Assembly (NCBI RefSeq): GCF_024691275.1
Contig: NZ_JAILNU010000107.1
Location: 1-48,549, forward strand
Reading direction: 5' to 3'
Length of the DNA: 48,549 nt
Origin: Ruminococcus sp.
GTDB taxonomy: Bacteria; Bacillota; Clostridia; Oscillospirales; Ruminococcaceae
Shown here piece by piece: positions 8,743 through 16,647 of the stretch. How positions within the stretch are numbered: position 1 is the first letter of the stretch; every line of letters begins with the position of its first letter. The notes under the pieces were generated by a model. The model saw only the letters and a program-made list of their open reading frames with translations. It was not told where the DNA came from and ran no database searches. The translations under genes were made by a program, and so were the position numbers.

Positions 8743-10473
8743 TCACTCGATAGCGCCTACCTTGCACTGTTCCTGACAGATGCCGCAGCCTACGCAGAGA
8801 GTATGGTCTACTACAGCCTTGCCGTCGCGCATTGAGATAGCAGGACAGCCAAGCTTCATACACATCTTACATCCTACGCACTTATCTGTATTTACCTTTA
8901 CAGGCGGATTGTGCTTAACGTACTTCAGAAGTGCGCATGGACGGCGTGAGATAATGACTGAAGCCTCGTCAGCAGCAAGCTCCTCCTTGATAGCAGCTTC
9001 TGTCTCGGCAAGCTTGTACGGATCAGTAACTCTTACGCGCTTGATACCGATAGCCTTGCAGAGTTCTTCAAGATTAACAGCCGCAGCAGGATCTCCCTTG
9101 AGGTTCTTGCCTGTTGTTGGGTTCTGCTGATGACCTGTCATACCCGTGATAGAGTTATCGAGTATGATAACTGTTGAATTTGAGTTGTTGTAAGCGATAT
9201 TTACAAGACCTGTCATACCGCTGTGCATGAATGTGGAATCACCGATAACAGCAACGCTCTTGTGCTCGGACTCTGCTCCTCTTGCCTTGTTGAAGCCGTG
9301 AAGTCCCGAGATAGAAGCTCCCATACAGATAGTTGTGTCGATAGCGTTGAGCGGAGCTGCTGCGCCGAGAGTATAGCAGCCGATATCGCCCGATACTGTT
9401 ACGCCCAGCTTCTTCAAGCAGTAGAACAGACCTCTGTGTGGACATCCTGCGCACATTACAGGTGGACGTACAGGGATATCGTCTTCAAGAGCAACGAAGT
9501 CCTTCTTCTCGCCAAGAAGCTTCTCTGCGATAACAGACTGCGGAAGCTCTCCGATATAGCCGAATATCTCCTTGCCCTTAACGTTGTTTACGCCGATGTT
9601 GCGGCAGTGTTCCTCGATTATGCCGTCGAGCTCCTCGATAACGTATACCTGCTCGTACTTAGCAGCGAAGTCCTGAATGAGCTTTACAGGGAGAGGATTT
9701 ACCATACCCAGTTTAAGTACGGAAGCCTTGTCGCCGAGAGCCTCCTTGACATACTGGTATGCTGCACCGTTGGTGATAACGCCGAACTCAGCCTTGTCCG
9801 ATATCTCCACTCTGTTGAGAGGAGTTGTCTCAGCGTACTCGATGAGCTTCTTTGTGCGCTCCTCAACGAATACGTGTCTGCCCTTTGCGTAAGCAGGCAT
9901 CATAACGAACTTGCTCGGTGTCTTTTCGTAGTCCTTGAGCGGAAGGTCATTGCGGTCTTCCATTTCGACGATGCTCTGTGAGTGAGCAACTCTTGTGGAC
10001 ATTCTTACTATGAATGGTGCGTCAAACTTCTCGGAAAGCTCGAATGCAAGCTTGACGAACTCCTTACATTCTGTTGAATCAGACGGTTCCAGCATAGGTA
10101 CCTTTGAAGCGATAGCGTGATGACGGCTGTCCTGCTCGTTCTGAGAGGAGTGCATACCCTGATCGTCGGCAACTGCGATGACCATACCTGCATTTACTCC
10201 TGTATATCCTGCTGTATAGAGGGGGTCTGCTGCAACGTTGAGACCAACGTGCTTCATTCCGCAGAAGCTTCTTGCGCCTGCGATAGAAGCTCCGAGAGCT
10301 GTCTCCATAGCGACCTTCTCGTTTGGTGCCCACTCTGCGTAGACCTCGTCGTACTTAGCTACTTCCTCTGTGATCTCAGTGGAAGGTGTACCAGGGTAGC
10401 TTGATACTACACGGCAGCCAGCTTCGTATAAGCCTCTTGCAAAGGCTTCATTTCCCAGCATTAATTTTTTCAT
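8743..10473 (-). CDS. iorA: indolepyruvate ferredoxin oxidoreductase, alpha subunit
   Basis: A 576-residue catalytic subunit that uses thiamine diphosphate. MLGNEAFARGLYEAGCRVVSSYPGTPSTEI is the N-terminal pyrimidine-binding domain; CAGCPHRGLFYCLKKL and GDIGCYTLG, then GDSTFMHSGMTGL and LDNSITGMTGHQQNP, form the ThDP and Mg site; CVGCKMCMKLGCP and CVGCGICQEQCK near the C-terminus bind two 4Fe-4S clusters. All cluster cysteines are present and the length is typical. It is the first gene of the aromatic-acid cluster in transcription order, three genes away from its partner iorB. Confidence 0.95.
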   Translation of the reverse strand: MKKLMLGNEAFARGLYEAGCRVVSSYPGTPSTEITEEVAKYDEVYAEWAPNEKVAMETALGASIAGARSFCGMKHVGLNVAADPLYTAGYTGVNAGMVIAVADDQGMHSSQNEQDSRHHAIASKVPMLEPSDSTECKEFVKLAFELSEKFDAPFIVRMSTRVAHSQSIVEMEDRNDLPLKDYEKTPSKFVMMPAYAKGRHVFVEERTKKLIEYAETTPLNRVEISDKAEFGVITNGAAYQYVKEALGDKASVLKLGMVNPLPVKLIQDFAAKYEQVYVIEELDGIIEEHCRNIGVNNVKGKEIFGYIGELPQSVIAEKLLGEKKDFVALEDDIPVRPPVMCAGCPHRGLFYCLKKLGVTVSGDIGCYTLGAAAPLNAIDTTICMGASISGLHGFNKARGAESEHKSVAVIGDSTFMHSGMTGLVNIAYNNSNSTVIILDNSITGMTGHQQNPTTGKNLKGDPAAAVNLEELCKAIGIKRVRVTDPYKLAETEAAIKEELAADEASVIISRRPCALLKYVKHNPPVKVNTDKCVGCKMCMKLGCPAISMRDGKAVVDHTLCVGCGICQEQCKVGAIE

Positions 10474-10524
10474 CTTATATATTTTCCTTTCATGTTAAAA
10501 ATTATCATATTTATCAAGTCCTTA

Positions 10525-10612
10525 GCCATCGGGGAGCAGCTCCGCCGCTTGCAGGGGCGAATATGGTTCGTCCGTATGCTATTGTTCATATTCGGGCGCA
10601 CACTGTGCGTCC
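10525..10612. repeat. dispersed palindromic intergenic repeat, copy B
   Basis: The stretch has imperfect palindromes, including GGGCGCACACTGTGCGTCCCTAC near its right end. Read on the minus strand it starts GTAGGGACGCACAGTGTGCGC, the same GTAGGGA-plus-palindrome layout as the repeats near 8.7 kb and 16 kb. It lies between the HAD phosphatase gene and iorA. Confidence 0.5.
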
Positions 10613-10629
10613 CTACAAAAAGCTAATGG

Positions 10630-11454
10630 CTAATAGCTAATTTCATCGTGCAGCCACCTTGCAACTCCGTCCTCGTCGTTAGTGCCGATGACTATATCTG
10701 CGGCAGCTTTTACCTCGTCCCTTGCATTGCCCACGGCAATTTTCCTGTCAGCCTGCGCGAACATGGGCAGGTCGTTGAGGTTGTCCCCGAAAGCGACTAC
10801 CTCGTCAAAGCCGTACCTCTCACGCAGAAAGCGTATGCCGTTGGACTTTGATGCCTTAGCCGAAAAGGCCTCCAGAAACCACTTTCCTGTGTATGTGTCC
10901 TTGTAGAAAGCACAGTCAGCGTCCTCCATGCCGTCGATAGTCTCCTTGACGGGGAGAAGCTTTTCATAGTCCGTCAGTGCCGTGTAATATATAGTCATAT
11001 CATCGGCAGCTTCAAGCAGCGAACTGCACTGCACATAGGGCTTGTTGTAGTTATTTTTCCGCACCTCTGCAAAGGCTTTCATAACGCGGCTGGTTATCTC
11101 GGTGTAATAGCAGGTAAGGACTCCTTCATTGAAGCGGTACATAAAGCACTCGGCATCAGCTCTGCGAAAGGCTTCGACGATCTTCTCCGAAGCGCTCACG
11201 GGTATGTACTGATTGGCGATATATCCGTCCGCAGACAGGTCGTAGATGCTCACGCCGTTCATGAGTATACACGGCACATTTATATCAATTGCCGATGTTA
11301 TAGGCTTTGCCGAATACACCGATCTCGCCGTGGCAAATGTAAAGTACAGCCCGTCCGAGATGAGCGAGTTGATGATATCTGCTGTTTTCGGCGATATTTC
11401 GCCATTTGAATTCAGAAGTGTACCGTCAAGGTCTGTGATGTACAGTCTTTTCAA
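10630..11454 (-). CDS. Cof-type HAD-IIB family phosphatase
   Basis: A 274-residue cytoplasmic phosphatase. Motif I is DLDGTLL with the nucleophile Asp, a large cap domain follows, the motif III Lys lies in the KASKSNGIRFL region, and motif IV is FGDNLNDLPM. These are the features of the Cof/YidA group that dephosphorylates sugar phosphates or nucleotides; the substrate cannot be read from sequence. The start codon is TTG (11452-11454), chosen because GGAGGTGA lies about nine bases before it and the family N-terminus begins exactly there. Confidence 0.88.
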   Translation of the reverse strand: MKRLYITDLDGTLLNSNGEISPKTADIINSLISDGLYFTFATARSVYSAKPITSAIDINVPCILMNGVSIYDLSADGYIANQYIPVSASEKIVEAFRRADAECFMYRFNEGVLTCYYTEITSRVMKAFAEVRKNNYNKPYVQCSSLLEAADDMTIYYTALTDYEKLLPVKETIDGMEDADCAFYKDTYTGKWFLEAFSAKASKSNGIRFLRERYGFDEVVAFGDNLNDLPMFAQADRKIAVGNARDEVKAAADIVIGTNDEDGVARWLHDEISY

Positions 11455-11782
11455 TTGTCACAGTCACCTCCGAAAACAGCTGCAAAGATACGTATATATA
11501 GTATTATAGCATATTCAGTCAAAAAAGTGAAGAATTAATTTTATCCATAAGAACAATTTGTATATTCCGACGGATTTTCGATTCTTTGAATGGTAATCAT
11601 GCATAAACGATTCAATAAATCGCACATTTCCCTGCCTTTTTCATTCTATATCGTTTCATGCTAAAACTTTCAGCCGCAGATTTGATTTATATTTTCGACT
11701 TAACGTATGCCGTGATCCGTTCATAACAAAAAAATCCCCACCTTTAAGCAAGGTGGGGATAAAGGGTGTGTTTATGTTAATT
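11455..11782. other. intergenic stretch between HAD phosphatase and hsp20
   Basis: It holds the hsp20 terminator near its right end and, near 11500, a minus-strand TATAAT that could serve the HAD gene (with a weak TTCACT -35 region, spacing 18). Between about 11530 and 11720 I see only AT-rich sequence with no convincing gene, RNA or repeat. Confidence 0.5.
11727..11760 (-). terminator. intrinsic terminator of hsp20
   Basis: Perfect 11-bp arms ATCCCCACCTT and AAGGTGGGGAT with a 5-base loop, followed on the minus strand by seven T. It lies 22 bases past the hsp20 stop. Confidence 0.85.
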
Positions 11783-12208
11783 TTACTTGATCTCAAGTCT
11801 TCTTGCCACAGGGGCTTCGGGAGCTTTCTTTGGCAGTTCAATGGTAAGGATACCATTCTTGTATTCGGCACTGATAGCTTCGGGATCAGTGTCGCCGATG
11901 TCAAAGCTTCTCTTATAAGAGCCGAACATACGCTCTCTGCGGATATAATTGCCCTTGTCGTCCTTTTCGTCGCTGTTCGTGCTGTGCTCAGCTGATATAG
12001 TCAGCTGTGTTCCGTTGATATCAAGCTTGATGTCCTCTTTTTCAAAGCCCGGCAGTTCTGATTCAAGAACATACTTATTGCCGTCATCGCGGATATCGGT
12101 CTTGCAGTTGTTTACAGGCATTCTGCCGCCGAAAAAGTCCTTGTCAAAATCATTGAATGCGTTCCACAGATCAAATCCTGTGCCGCCAAAAGGTGTAAGT
12201 CCATACAT
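11783..12208 (-). CDS. Hsp20/alpha-crystallin family small heat-shock protein
   Basis: A 141-residue chaperone that holds unfolding proteins in a refoldable state. The alpha-crystallin domain runs from about residue 38: ESELPGFEKEDIKLDINGTQLTISAE, then SFDIGD and the diagnostic EYKNGILTIELPKK near the C-terminus. The tail ARRLEIK resembles the C-terminal anchoring I-x-I motif. TGGAGG lies about nine bases before the ATG. A perfect CIRCE element about 180 bases upstream indicates HrcA control. Confidence 0.93.
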   Translation of the reverse strand: MYGLTPFGGTGFDLWNAFNDFDKDFFGGRMPVNNCKTDIRDDGNKYVLESELPGFEKEDIKLDINGTQLTISAEHSTNSDEKDDKGNYIRRERMFGSYKRSFDIGDTDPEAISAEYKNGILTIELPKKAPEAPVARRLEIK

Positions 12209-12252
12209 AATTCATGCCTCCAATAATTATTCTGCTTATCCTGATGATAAGC
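12207..12252 (-). promoter_or_regulatory. hairpins around the hsp20 ribosome binding site, possible RNA thermometer
   Basis: In the hsp20 leader a 7-bp stem (GCTTATC/GATAAGC, 12234-12252) is followed by a weak all-AU stem (ATAATT/AATTAT, 12207-12230) whose 12-base loop carries the GGAGG. The second stem includes the first two bases of the start codon. Weak stems here are typical of heat-melting leaders of small heat-shock genes, but the role is inferred. Confidence 0.35.
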
Positions 12253-12386
12253 CATCATATTTATCCTATGCAGTTTTCCATGTAATATGCACTTTCCACC
12301 GGTATCGCTTCCTTTCGTTTCATTGTCTATATGATACTGCTGCTTTTTGAAAGAAATATCACAGCTTTGTGACGGTATAATGAAAA

Positions 12387-12413
12387 TTAGCACTCTCGCC
12401 ATGAGAGTGCTAA
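12387..12413 (-). promoter_or_regulatory. CIRCE element (HrcA operator)
   Basis: Exact consensus TTAGCACTC, a 9-base spacer, and GAGTGCTAA. CIRCE is the operator of the HrcA repressor, usually upstream of groESL and dnaK. Here it sits upstream of hsp20, about 180 bases from the start codon, implying a long leader. Confidence 0.95.
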
Positions 12414-12424
12414 TTTTCTTCCTT

Positions 12425-12958
12425 TTACTTATTTCCATTCAAACTGCCTGAAAACCATTCATATACTTCGTTAACATCTTTGTTTACTGAATTTATATCG
12501 GTCATGCACCGATTCGCGTGGATCTCTACCCTCGCAGGAGTATTATTTTCATCATAATACACCCCATACCAACTCTCGCGCGGAGCTTCTGCTTCAGAAA
12601 GTGCATCAGGAACACGCAGCTCGCATTTTTCCTTTGCAACAGCTCCCTGAAGCTTCATGTAAGCTTCTTCGAGTTCAGCTTCATCAATTTTTTTCAAAAA
12701 CTTTATATCCTTTTCAAGCTTGCCTGCTTCATAATTTGCGATCAGTTCTTCAAGCTTCATACTCATGACATCAGCAGAAAGTATGGTGTAACAGTTGCCG
12801 CTGCTGTCGCAGAAACACCCTGCCGCGCCTTTCTCAAAGCTCCTGTAGTACATGAAGCATATCTTTGGTATCGCTTGTTTAATTTTTCCCTTGCCGCAGC
12901 CTGTGCAGCAGCCTATCAATAGTATTACCGCCGAAACGGCTGTCAGTGTTCTTTCCAT
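12425..12958 (-). CDS. small lipoprotein of unknown function
   Basis: A 177-residue protein with a short lipoprotein-like signal (MERTLTAVSAVILLIGCCTGCGKGK; several Cys at about 17-21, of which LIGC or CTGC could be the lipobox). The mature part is charged, with a helical stretch around LEELIANYEAGKLEKDIKFL and a C-terminal domain with WYGVYYDENNTPARVEIHANRC. No family was recognised. Its stop lies directly before the CIRCE element, so the heat-shock promoter must be close to its 3' end. Confidence 0.65.
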   Translation of the reverse strand: MERTLTAVSAVILLIGCCTGCGKGKIKQAIPKICFMYYRSFEKGAAGCFCDSSGNCYTILSADVMSMKLEELIANYEAGKLEKDIKFLKKIDEAELEEAYMKLQGAVAKEKCELRVPDALSEAEAPRESWYGVYYDENNTPARVEIHANRCMTDINSVNKDVNEVYEWFSGSLNGNK

Positions 12959-13135
12959 AGTATTTCCCCCCGTAAAATTGCCCGTATATTATTAGTATGG
13001 TGAGCAAACAAAACGCTTATCTAATATATAAGTGTCTTGAAAAGGGCATTTCGTTGCACTTTTTACAAAACTTTGTATAGATGCATAAATTGGCACCTCG
13101 TTTTTAGTGCAGAATGACCTGCCATATCCCTTTAA

Positions 13136-14920
13136 TTAAATATAAGCCTGCTTTTTCAGCAGTGCCGAGATAGTCCTGCCTATCACGGCAAAATAATTGA
13201 TATCCATTACCGACCACTTTTTAAAGCGTCTGATATAGCAGAATGATATCATTCCCTTTATCATGCTGTCATCGGTTATGAGATACTGGACGGCTCCTCC
13301 TATATTTTCCTCGATAAGCTGTGCCATAGCGTCATCGTCACGCCCTTCCAGCTCATTTACATTATCTATGACAAATATTCCGTCCCCCGAAAATCTCTCG
13401 GTATAGTTATTGCTCAGAAGATACGATGCGCTCTTTGAAGCCGCATTTCCGCAGCTGAGTATCAGTCCCATATCTCCTCCGGCAAACACACATATATCGT
13501 CAAGTCCGAACTGTGCTCTCACTTGTTCAAGGAGCACCGATACATCAGGTATCCTGCCCAGCACAAGGCTTTCGGCAAGCTCACTGACGAAGCCGAGTTT
13601 TTCGTTTGCTTCGCCCTTTCCGCTGAGAAAGGCTATTTTGTTCTCAATGTCCCTTTCAACGGGACCGTGTTTGTTTATGTCGTATATCACATAGCGGTTC
13701 TGTCCCTTTTGCTGCGCGATATACAGTGCCTTGTCCGCCTGCATGAAAAGCTCGTCATAGCTCGTGCTGTCAACGGGATATGTCGATATTCCCATAGAGC
13801 AGGTGATCCGCAGGCTATCAAAGCGATCGGCAAAGATAAATTCCGTATTTGTGCGTATGGCTCGGAGAACGCTGCGCAGTTCCTCCTCGCTGCCTGTATT
13901 CTCAAGAACTATCAGGAAGCCGCCGCCGCTTATCCTTCCGGCAATACCGCGTCCGCTTATCTCTTTTTTTATTATGCCCGCAATATTATATATGACCTCA
14001 TCGCCGAAAAGATGACCGTAATCATTGTTTACGCTGCCGAAATTGTCGATATCCAGCAGTACGAGATTAACATTGTGCTCGGGCTTTTCGGCAAGTATAT
14101 CCTGAGCAAAGGCGGTTATCGCCCTTCTGTTGAGGAGTCCCGAAAGCGAGTCTTTGTTGGCTTCAAGGGCAAGATTCACGTCCTTGCTCTTGTTTCTTGC
14201 GCTGACCACAGAAATGATCCCGCTGACCTTGCGGTCAAAGGGATCGTCATATCGGGTAATGCCGCGGAAAAGGCACATCTCCTTGGTTTTTCCGCCTGTA
14301 AGGACAGATGATTCAAATTCGTGATCGAAACGGTAAACTCCGCTGCTTATGTCCCTGCAAAGGGTGTTGAAGGTCTCGATATACCGCGGCATGACATATT
14401 CCGATGCAATTGCATTTTCGCGCCACTTTTCAAGCTCCTCGTCCGCAAGGACTATCTCGCGGAAGCAGTCAAACATATATATCCTTATCTTTTTTGTCTC
14501 AAAGCTGTACTCAAAGGCGAGATCGGATACAAGGCTCAAAACATGGCGATATTCGGACAGTCTTCTCTCACGTCTGTAGGCTGCCGATTCCAGAGAGAAC
14601 ACATCGCTGAAGGTCAGGCTGTAGAGAGGTTCGGCACTCTCCTCGCCCATTCGCCTTACAGATGCAAGTATCCAGCGGTATTCGCTGCTTATGCCCTTCA
14701 TGCGTATTACCGTCCGTCGAATTTCTCCGACAGCAGCGAGTTCCATACATTCCTGTATGCGCGGGAAGTCCTCGTCACAAATTGTGCGGCGTATGGAGTA
14801 GACTACATCATTGCCAAAAAAGCCGAAAAAGGCTTCGTCACCGCTCTGAGTGTGAAAGCTCTTGTCAACGACAGCTCTGCCGACGCAGTAAAGCTTCTCG
14901 CTGATTGGTTCATCTGCCAT
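13136..14920 (-). CDS. PAS-GGDEF-GAF-like signalling protein with degenerate GGDEF
   Basis: A 594-residue cytoplasmic protein. Residues about 1-220 look like one or two PAS-like sensor regions (EYRWILASVRRM, FDHEFES). A GGDEF domain starts at about 255 (DSLSGLLNRRAITAF, then LLDIDNFGSVNNDYGHLFGD), but the signature is SGGGF instead of GGDEF, so the metal-binding acidic residue is missing and cyclase activity is unlikely. Residues about 440-594 resemble a GAF domain. It may bind GTP or c-di-GMP as a sensor or be a pseudo-enzyme. Confidence 0.85.
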   Translation of the reverse strand: MADEPISEKLYCVGRAVVDKSFHTQSGDEAFFGFFGNDVVYSIRRTICDEDFPRIQECMELAAVGEIRRTVIRMKGISSEYRWILASVRRMGEESAEPLYSLTFSDVFSLESAAYRRERRLSEYRHVLSLVSDLAFEYSFETKKIRIYMFDCFREIVLADEELEKWRENAIASEYVMPRYIETFNTLCRDISSGVYRFDHEFESSVLTGGKTKEMCLFRGITRYDDPFDRKVSGIISVVSARNKSKDVNLALEANKDSLSGLLNRRAITAFAQDILAEKPEHNVNLVLLDIDNFGSVNNDYGHLFGDEVIYNIAGIIKKEISGRGIAGRISGGGFLIVLENTGSEEELRSVLRAIRTNTEFIFADRFDSLRITCSMGISTYPVDSTSYDELFMQADKALYIAQQKGQNRYVIYDINKHGPVERDIENKIAFLSGKGEANEKLGFVSELAESLVLGRIPDVSVLLEQVRAQFGLDDICVFAGGDMGLILSCGNAASKSASYLLSNNYTERFSGDGIFVIDNVNELEGRDDDAMAQLIEENIGGAVQYLITDDSMIKGMISFCYIRRFKKWSVMDINYFAVIGRTISALLKKQAYI

Positions 14921-14955
14921 TTCCCGACCTCCTCTGCTGTGTTTTTATGTACGGC

Positions 14956-15432
14956 TTATAGTATGATATCCTCAAATTTGCCGCGAATAGCCTTTACAAG
15001 CTCCTGCGGCGACAGGTGTATCTGTACGCCTATGCGTCCGCCGCTTATGTAGAACTGCGGCAGGCTCTCGGCGCTGTTATGCACTACCGTCATGAACTGC
15101 TTTTTCATGCCGATAGGAGTACAGCCGCCGCGGACATAGCCTGTTATTTTCGTTATGTCCTTTACGTGGATAAGCTCCACAGACTTCTCGCCTACGCTCT
15201 TTGCAGCCTTTTTCATATCAAGCTCCAGTGCTACGGGGATAAGGAAGCAGTAAAAGCTTCCGCTCTTGCCCTGCGCAACGAGAGTCTTGAAAGTCTCGTC
15301 GAGAGGCTGTCCCAGCTTTTCGGCGGTGTGGATACCGTCAATGAACTCGTCGCACTCATAGGTCTGCACGGTGTATTCTATTTTGCTCTTATCAAGAAAA
15401 CGCATTGCGTTGGTCTTTAATTCTTTGCCCAT
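14956..15432 (-). CDS. ybaK: Cys-tRNA(Pro) deacylase, YbaK/EbsC family
   Basis: A 158-residue trans-editing protein that removes Cys wrongly attached to tRNA-Pro. It shows the YbaK pattern: KTNAMRFLDKSKIEYTVQTYE at the N-terminus, VFKTLVAQG-like FKTLVAQGK, KKAAKSVGEKSVELI, and GYVRGGCTPIGMKKQ with the conserved glycines of the substrate pocket. The length fits. The gene is 35 bases from the signalling gene downstream; no functional link is evident. Confidence 0.9.
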   Translation of the reverse strand: MGKELKTNAMRFLDKSKIEYTVQTYECDEFIDGIHTAEKLGQPLDETFKTLVAQGKSGSFYCFLIPVALELDMKKAAKSVGEKSVELIHVKDITKITGYVRGGCTPIGMKKQFMTVVHNSAESLPQFYISGGRIGVQIHLSPQELVKAIRGKFEDIIL

Positions 15433-15493
15433 TATATCACCTTTTTATTTCATGCTGCATTCTGCGTATGGCGCGGATTACCCAAAACAGCCA

Positions 15494-15952
15494 CTACATG
15501 GATAATTGTTTTTTTATAACAAAGCCACTCCGAGTATAGAGTTTCACGGCTCGCTGATTCCATTCCGCCACTGTAAGCGTTATGGGCTCAGATGTAAATT
15601 CCCTGATATGGTTCACAGCCCACATTAGCAGTTTCTTTCCATATCCATTGCCCTGATACTTTTTATTCACTATAAGGTCATCTATCTCTGCACCATAGCA
15701 GCCCACGCTGCCGATGATCGTTCCGCCGTCCATGAGAAGGAATATGTCTTTCTTTTTGCTGTCCAGCTGACGAATATCGGAATAGAAATTATAAGGCTTT
15801 ATTTCCAGTGCCTTACGCATATCGTAAAAGCACTCGTTGTATATCTTCTCATACTGACTGTAATATTCATCACAAAAAGGCAGCATTTCCAGCTCGTTAG
15901 AGGCTGTTTTTCCGCCTGTGTATTCCATTTCGTATACGTAAAAGCTTTTCAT
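15494..15952 (-). CDS. GNAT-family N-acetyltransferase
   Basis: A 152-residue single-domain acetyltransferase. The acetyl-CoA site is DDLIVNKKYQGNGYGKKLLMWAV (consensus Q-x-x-G-x-G/A), followed by ITLTVAEWNQRAVKLYTRSGFVIKK, the usual C-terminal strand-helix-strand. Substrate cannot be assigned. One of the dispersed palindromic repeats lies just upstream. Confidence 0.85.
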   Translation of the reverse strand: MKSFYVYEMEYTGGKTASNELEMLPFCDEYYSQYEKIYNECFYDMRKALEIKPYNFYSDIRQLDSKKKDIFLLMDGGTIIGSVGCYGAEIDDLIVNKKYQGNGYGKKLLMWAVNHIREFTSEPITLTVAEWNQRAVKLYTRSGFVIKKQLSM

Positions 15953-15969
15953 GATATTATTCCGTTCAC

Positions 15970-16018
15970 CATAAACGGGCGGATAATATCCGTACCTACG
16001 CGGAACGCCGAGGACGGC
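15970..16018. repeat. dispersed palindromic intergenic repeat, copy C
   Basis: It contains GCGGATAATATCCG (palindrome) and CGGAACGCCGAGGACGGCATTCC followed by TTAC, the same modules as copy A near 8.7 kb in swapped order. It fills the gap between the acetyltransferase and queH. Confidence 0.55.
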
Positions 16019-16023
16019 ATTCC

Positions 16024-16647
16024 TTACTTGTCGGCAGCTCTTTTACTGAAAACGCAGCCGCAGTAGTTCTGACGGTACAGATCATACTGCCTTGACAGCT
16101 CTATGGAGTGCTTGTAGCCCTCGTGCTTCTTGAAGTCAGAGAAAAGGTAGGCAACTCCCAATTCGTCCTGCAAACGGGCTCCGCACTCGTTGATGAACGT
16201 GCAGTCCTTGTGCGGACTGATAGTGAGGGTGGTCGTGAAGAAGTCGCAGGAAATCTCCTTAGCCTTTGCTCCTGCCTTGCGGAGTCGGTACTCTATGCAC
16301 TTACGGCAGCGCTCTCCGCGCTCGGGCAGGTCTTCAAGACCTTTCGCAAGCTCATAAAAGGGCGTGGGGTCGTAGTCCTCCTCGATAATGGGTATATCAA
16401 GTCCCATTTCACGAACAAGCCTTTTCAGCTCATTGAGACGGAATACGTACTCCTCCTCGGGAGCTATATTGGGATTGCAGAAATAAAGCGTTATACGGAA
16501 GTATTTCTCCAGCACCGTAAGCGTATGACTGCTGCATGGAGCACAGCAGGCATGGAGCAGAAGCGACGGTCTTTTGCCGTTTTTTTCCAGCTCCGCTATC
16601 TTCTTATCGAGAAGCAGTCCGTAATTTACCTTTTGCAGCTGCTGCAT
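16024..16647 (-). CDS. queH: epoxyqueuosine reductase QueH
   Basis: A 207-residue enzyme for the last step of queuosine synthesis in tRNA, reducing epoxyqueuosine. The QueH (DUF208) pattern is clear: LLHACCAPCSSHTL near residue 30, YFCNPNIAPEEEY, RCRKCIEYRL and YCGCVFS, giving the Cys ligands for an iron-sulphur cluster and a second metal site. Its ATG overlaps the ricT stop (TAATG), so the two are translationally coupled. Confidence 0.92.
   Translation of the reverse strand: MQQLQKVNYGLLLDKKIAELEKNGKRPSLLLHACCAPCSSHTLTVLEKYFRITLYFCNPNIAPEEEYVFRLNELKRLVREMGLDIPIIEEDYDPTPFYELAKGLEDLPERGERCRKCIEYRLRKAGAKAKEISCDFFTTTLTISPHKDCTFINECGARLQDELGVAYLFSDFKKHEGYKHSIELSRQYDLYRQNYCGCVFSKRAADK

Noticed and set aside
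9223..9981. 252-codon plus-strand frame inside iorA
   Set aside because: The minus-strand frame encodes a full-length IorA with all cluster ligands. The antisense frame has no family pattern and arises from codon bias.
13523..14311. 262-codon plus-strand frame inside the GGDEF gene
   Set aside because: The minus strand carries the clear signalling protein; the antisense product has no pattern.
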